A DNA stretch of 64,000 nucleotides from Mycobacterium sp. ENV421 (GTDB lineage: Bacteria > Actinomycetota > Actinomycetes > Mycobacteriales > Mycobacteriaceae), in contig NZ_PDHO01000001.1 in the NCBI RefSeq assembly GCF_002887815.1, forward strand, positions 186,001 through 250,000, read 5' to 3'. Positions 64,000 to 64,000 of the stretch are shown here, in pieces (position 1 is the first letter of the stretch; each line of letters opens with the position of its first letter). The notes beneath the pieces were generated by a model that was not told where the DNA came from, searched no databases, and saw only the letters and a list, made by a program, of their open reading frames with translations. The position numbers and the translations under genes are program-made.

Positions 64000-64000
64000 C

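Overview
The window is about 64 kb of very GC-rich actinobacterial chromosome. Gene content and order point to a fast-growing mycobacterium (Mycolicibacterium-like). Blocks that match the M. tuberculosis regions I know as Rv0384c-Rv0380c (clpB, ttfA, pyrE, trmH-like), Rv0365c-Rv0356c (GH76, DedA, fba, Rv0361-Rv0358, purA), Rv0389-Rv0391 (purT, rhodanese, metZ), Rv0406c-Rv0407 (MBL hydrolase, fgd1) and Rv1356c-Rv1354c (acyltransferase-like, MoeY, GAF-GGDEF-EAL) are interleaved with accessory genes. These Rv matches come from recognition of the protein sequences, not from a search. I see no insertion sequence, CRISPR array, tRNA or rRNA.

Region 1 (1-6.8 kb) is a nitrile/amide utilisation island. 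A minus-strand operon cbtB-cbtA-amidase diverges from a plus-strand operon for nitrile hydratase beta, alpha (cobalt-type CTLCSC motif), a His-tailed activator and a DUF1097 membrane protein. A MarR regulator and a cytosolic AmiC-like amide sensor follow. Together these genes would import cobalt, load it into the enzyme, convert nitriles to amides and hydrolyse the amides, under amide-responsive control. The intergenic region carries two distinct inverted-repeat systems.

Region 2 (6.8-15.7 kb) holds clpB behind a HAIR operator overlapping a SigH-like promoter, a TetR-controlled flavin monooxygenase/hydrolase pair, and the housekeeping string ttfA-SDR-pyrE-hypothetical. Region 3 (15.7-21.3 kb) is a translationally coupled three-gene operon: an acyltransferase-like protein, a ThiF/E1-nitroreductase fusion (MoeY type) and a c-di-GMP synthase/hydrolase. 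It is the best candidate here for an undescribed pathway. Region 4 (21.3-33.9 kb) runs trmH-like, GH76 and an NhaA-DsbA fusion, then a SnoaL/sulfotransferase/DUF1214/SDR operon. After that come XdhC- and CoxG-like genes without the CO dehydrogenase structural genes, then DedA and fba.

Region 5 (33.9-45.5 kb) has a membrane NTF2-like protein, DUF3151, a frameshifted FUSC transporter downstream of a CDF metal exporter with a predicted leaderless metalloregulated promoter, a site-2-type protease, purA, a hotdog protein, a P450 and an MMPL exporter. Region 6 (45.5-57.6 kb) has a MarR regulator, a secreted phosphodiesterase, a lone AAA ATPase, purT-rhodanese-metZ, a TetR unit with three copies of an 11-bp operator, and fgd1. 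Region 7 (57.6-64 kb) is the start of a polysaccharide biosynthesis cluster (epimerase, Gfo/Idh oxidoreductase, flippase, AsnB-type amidotransferase, GT2) that runs off the right edge.
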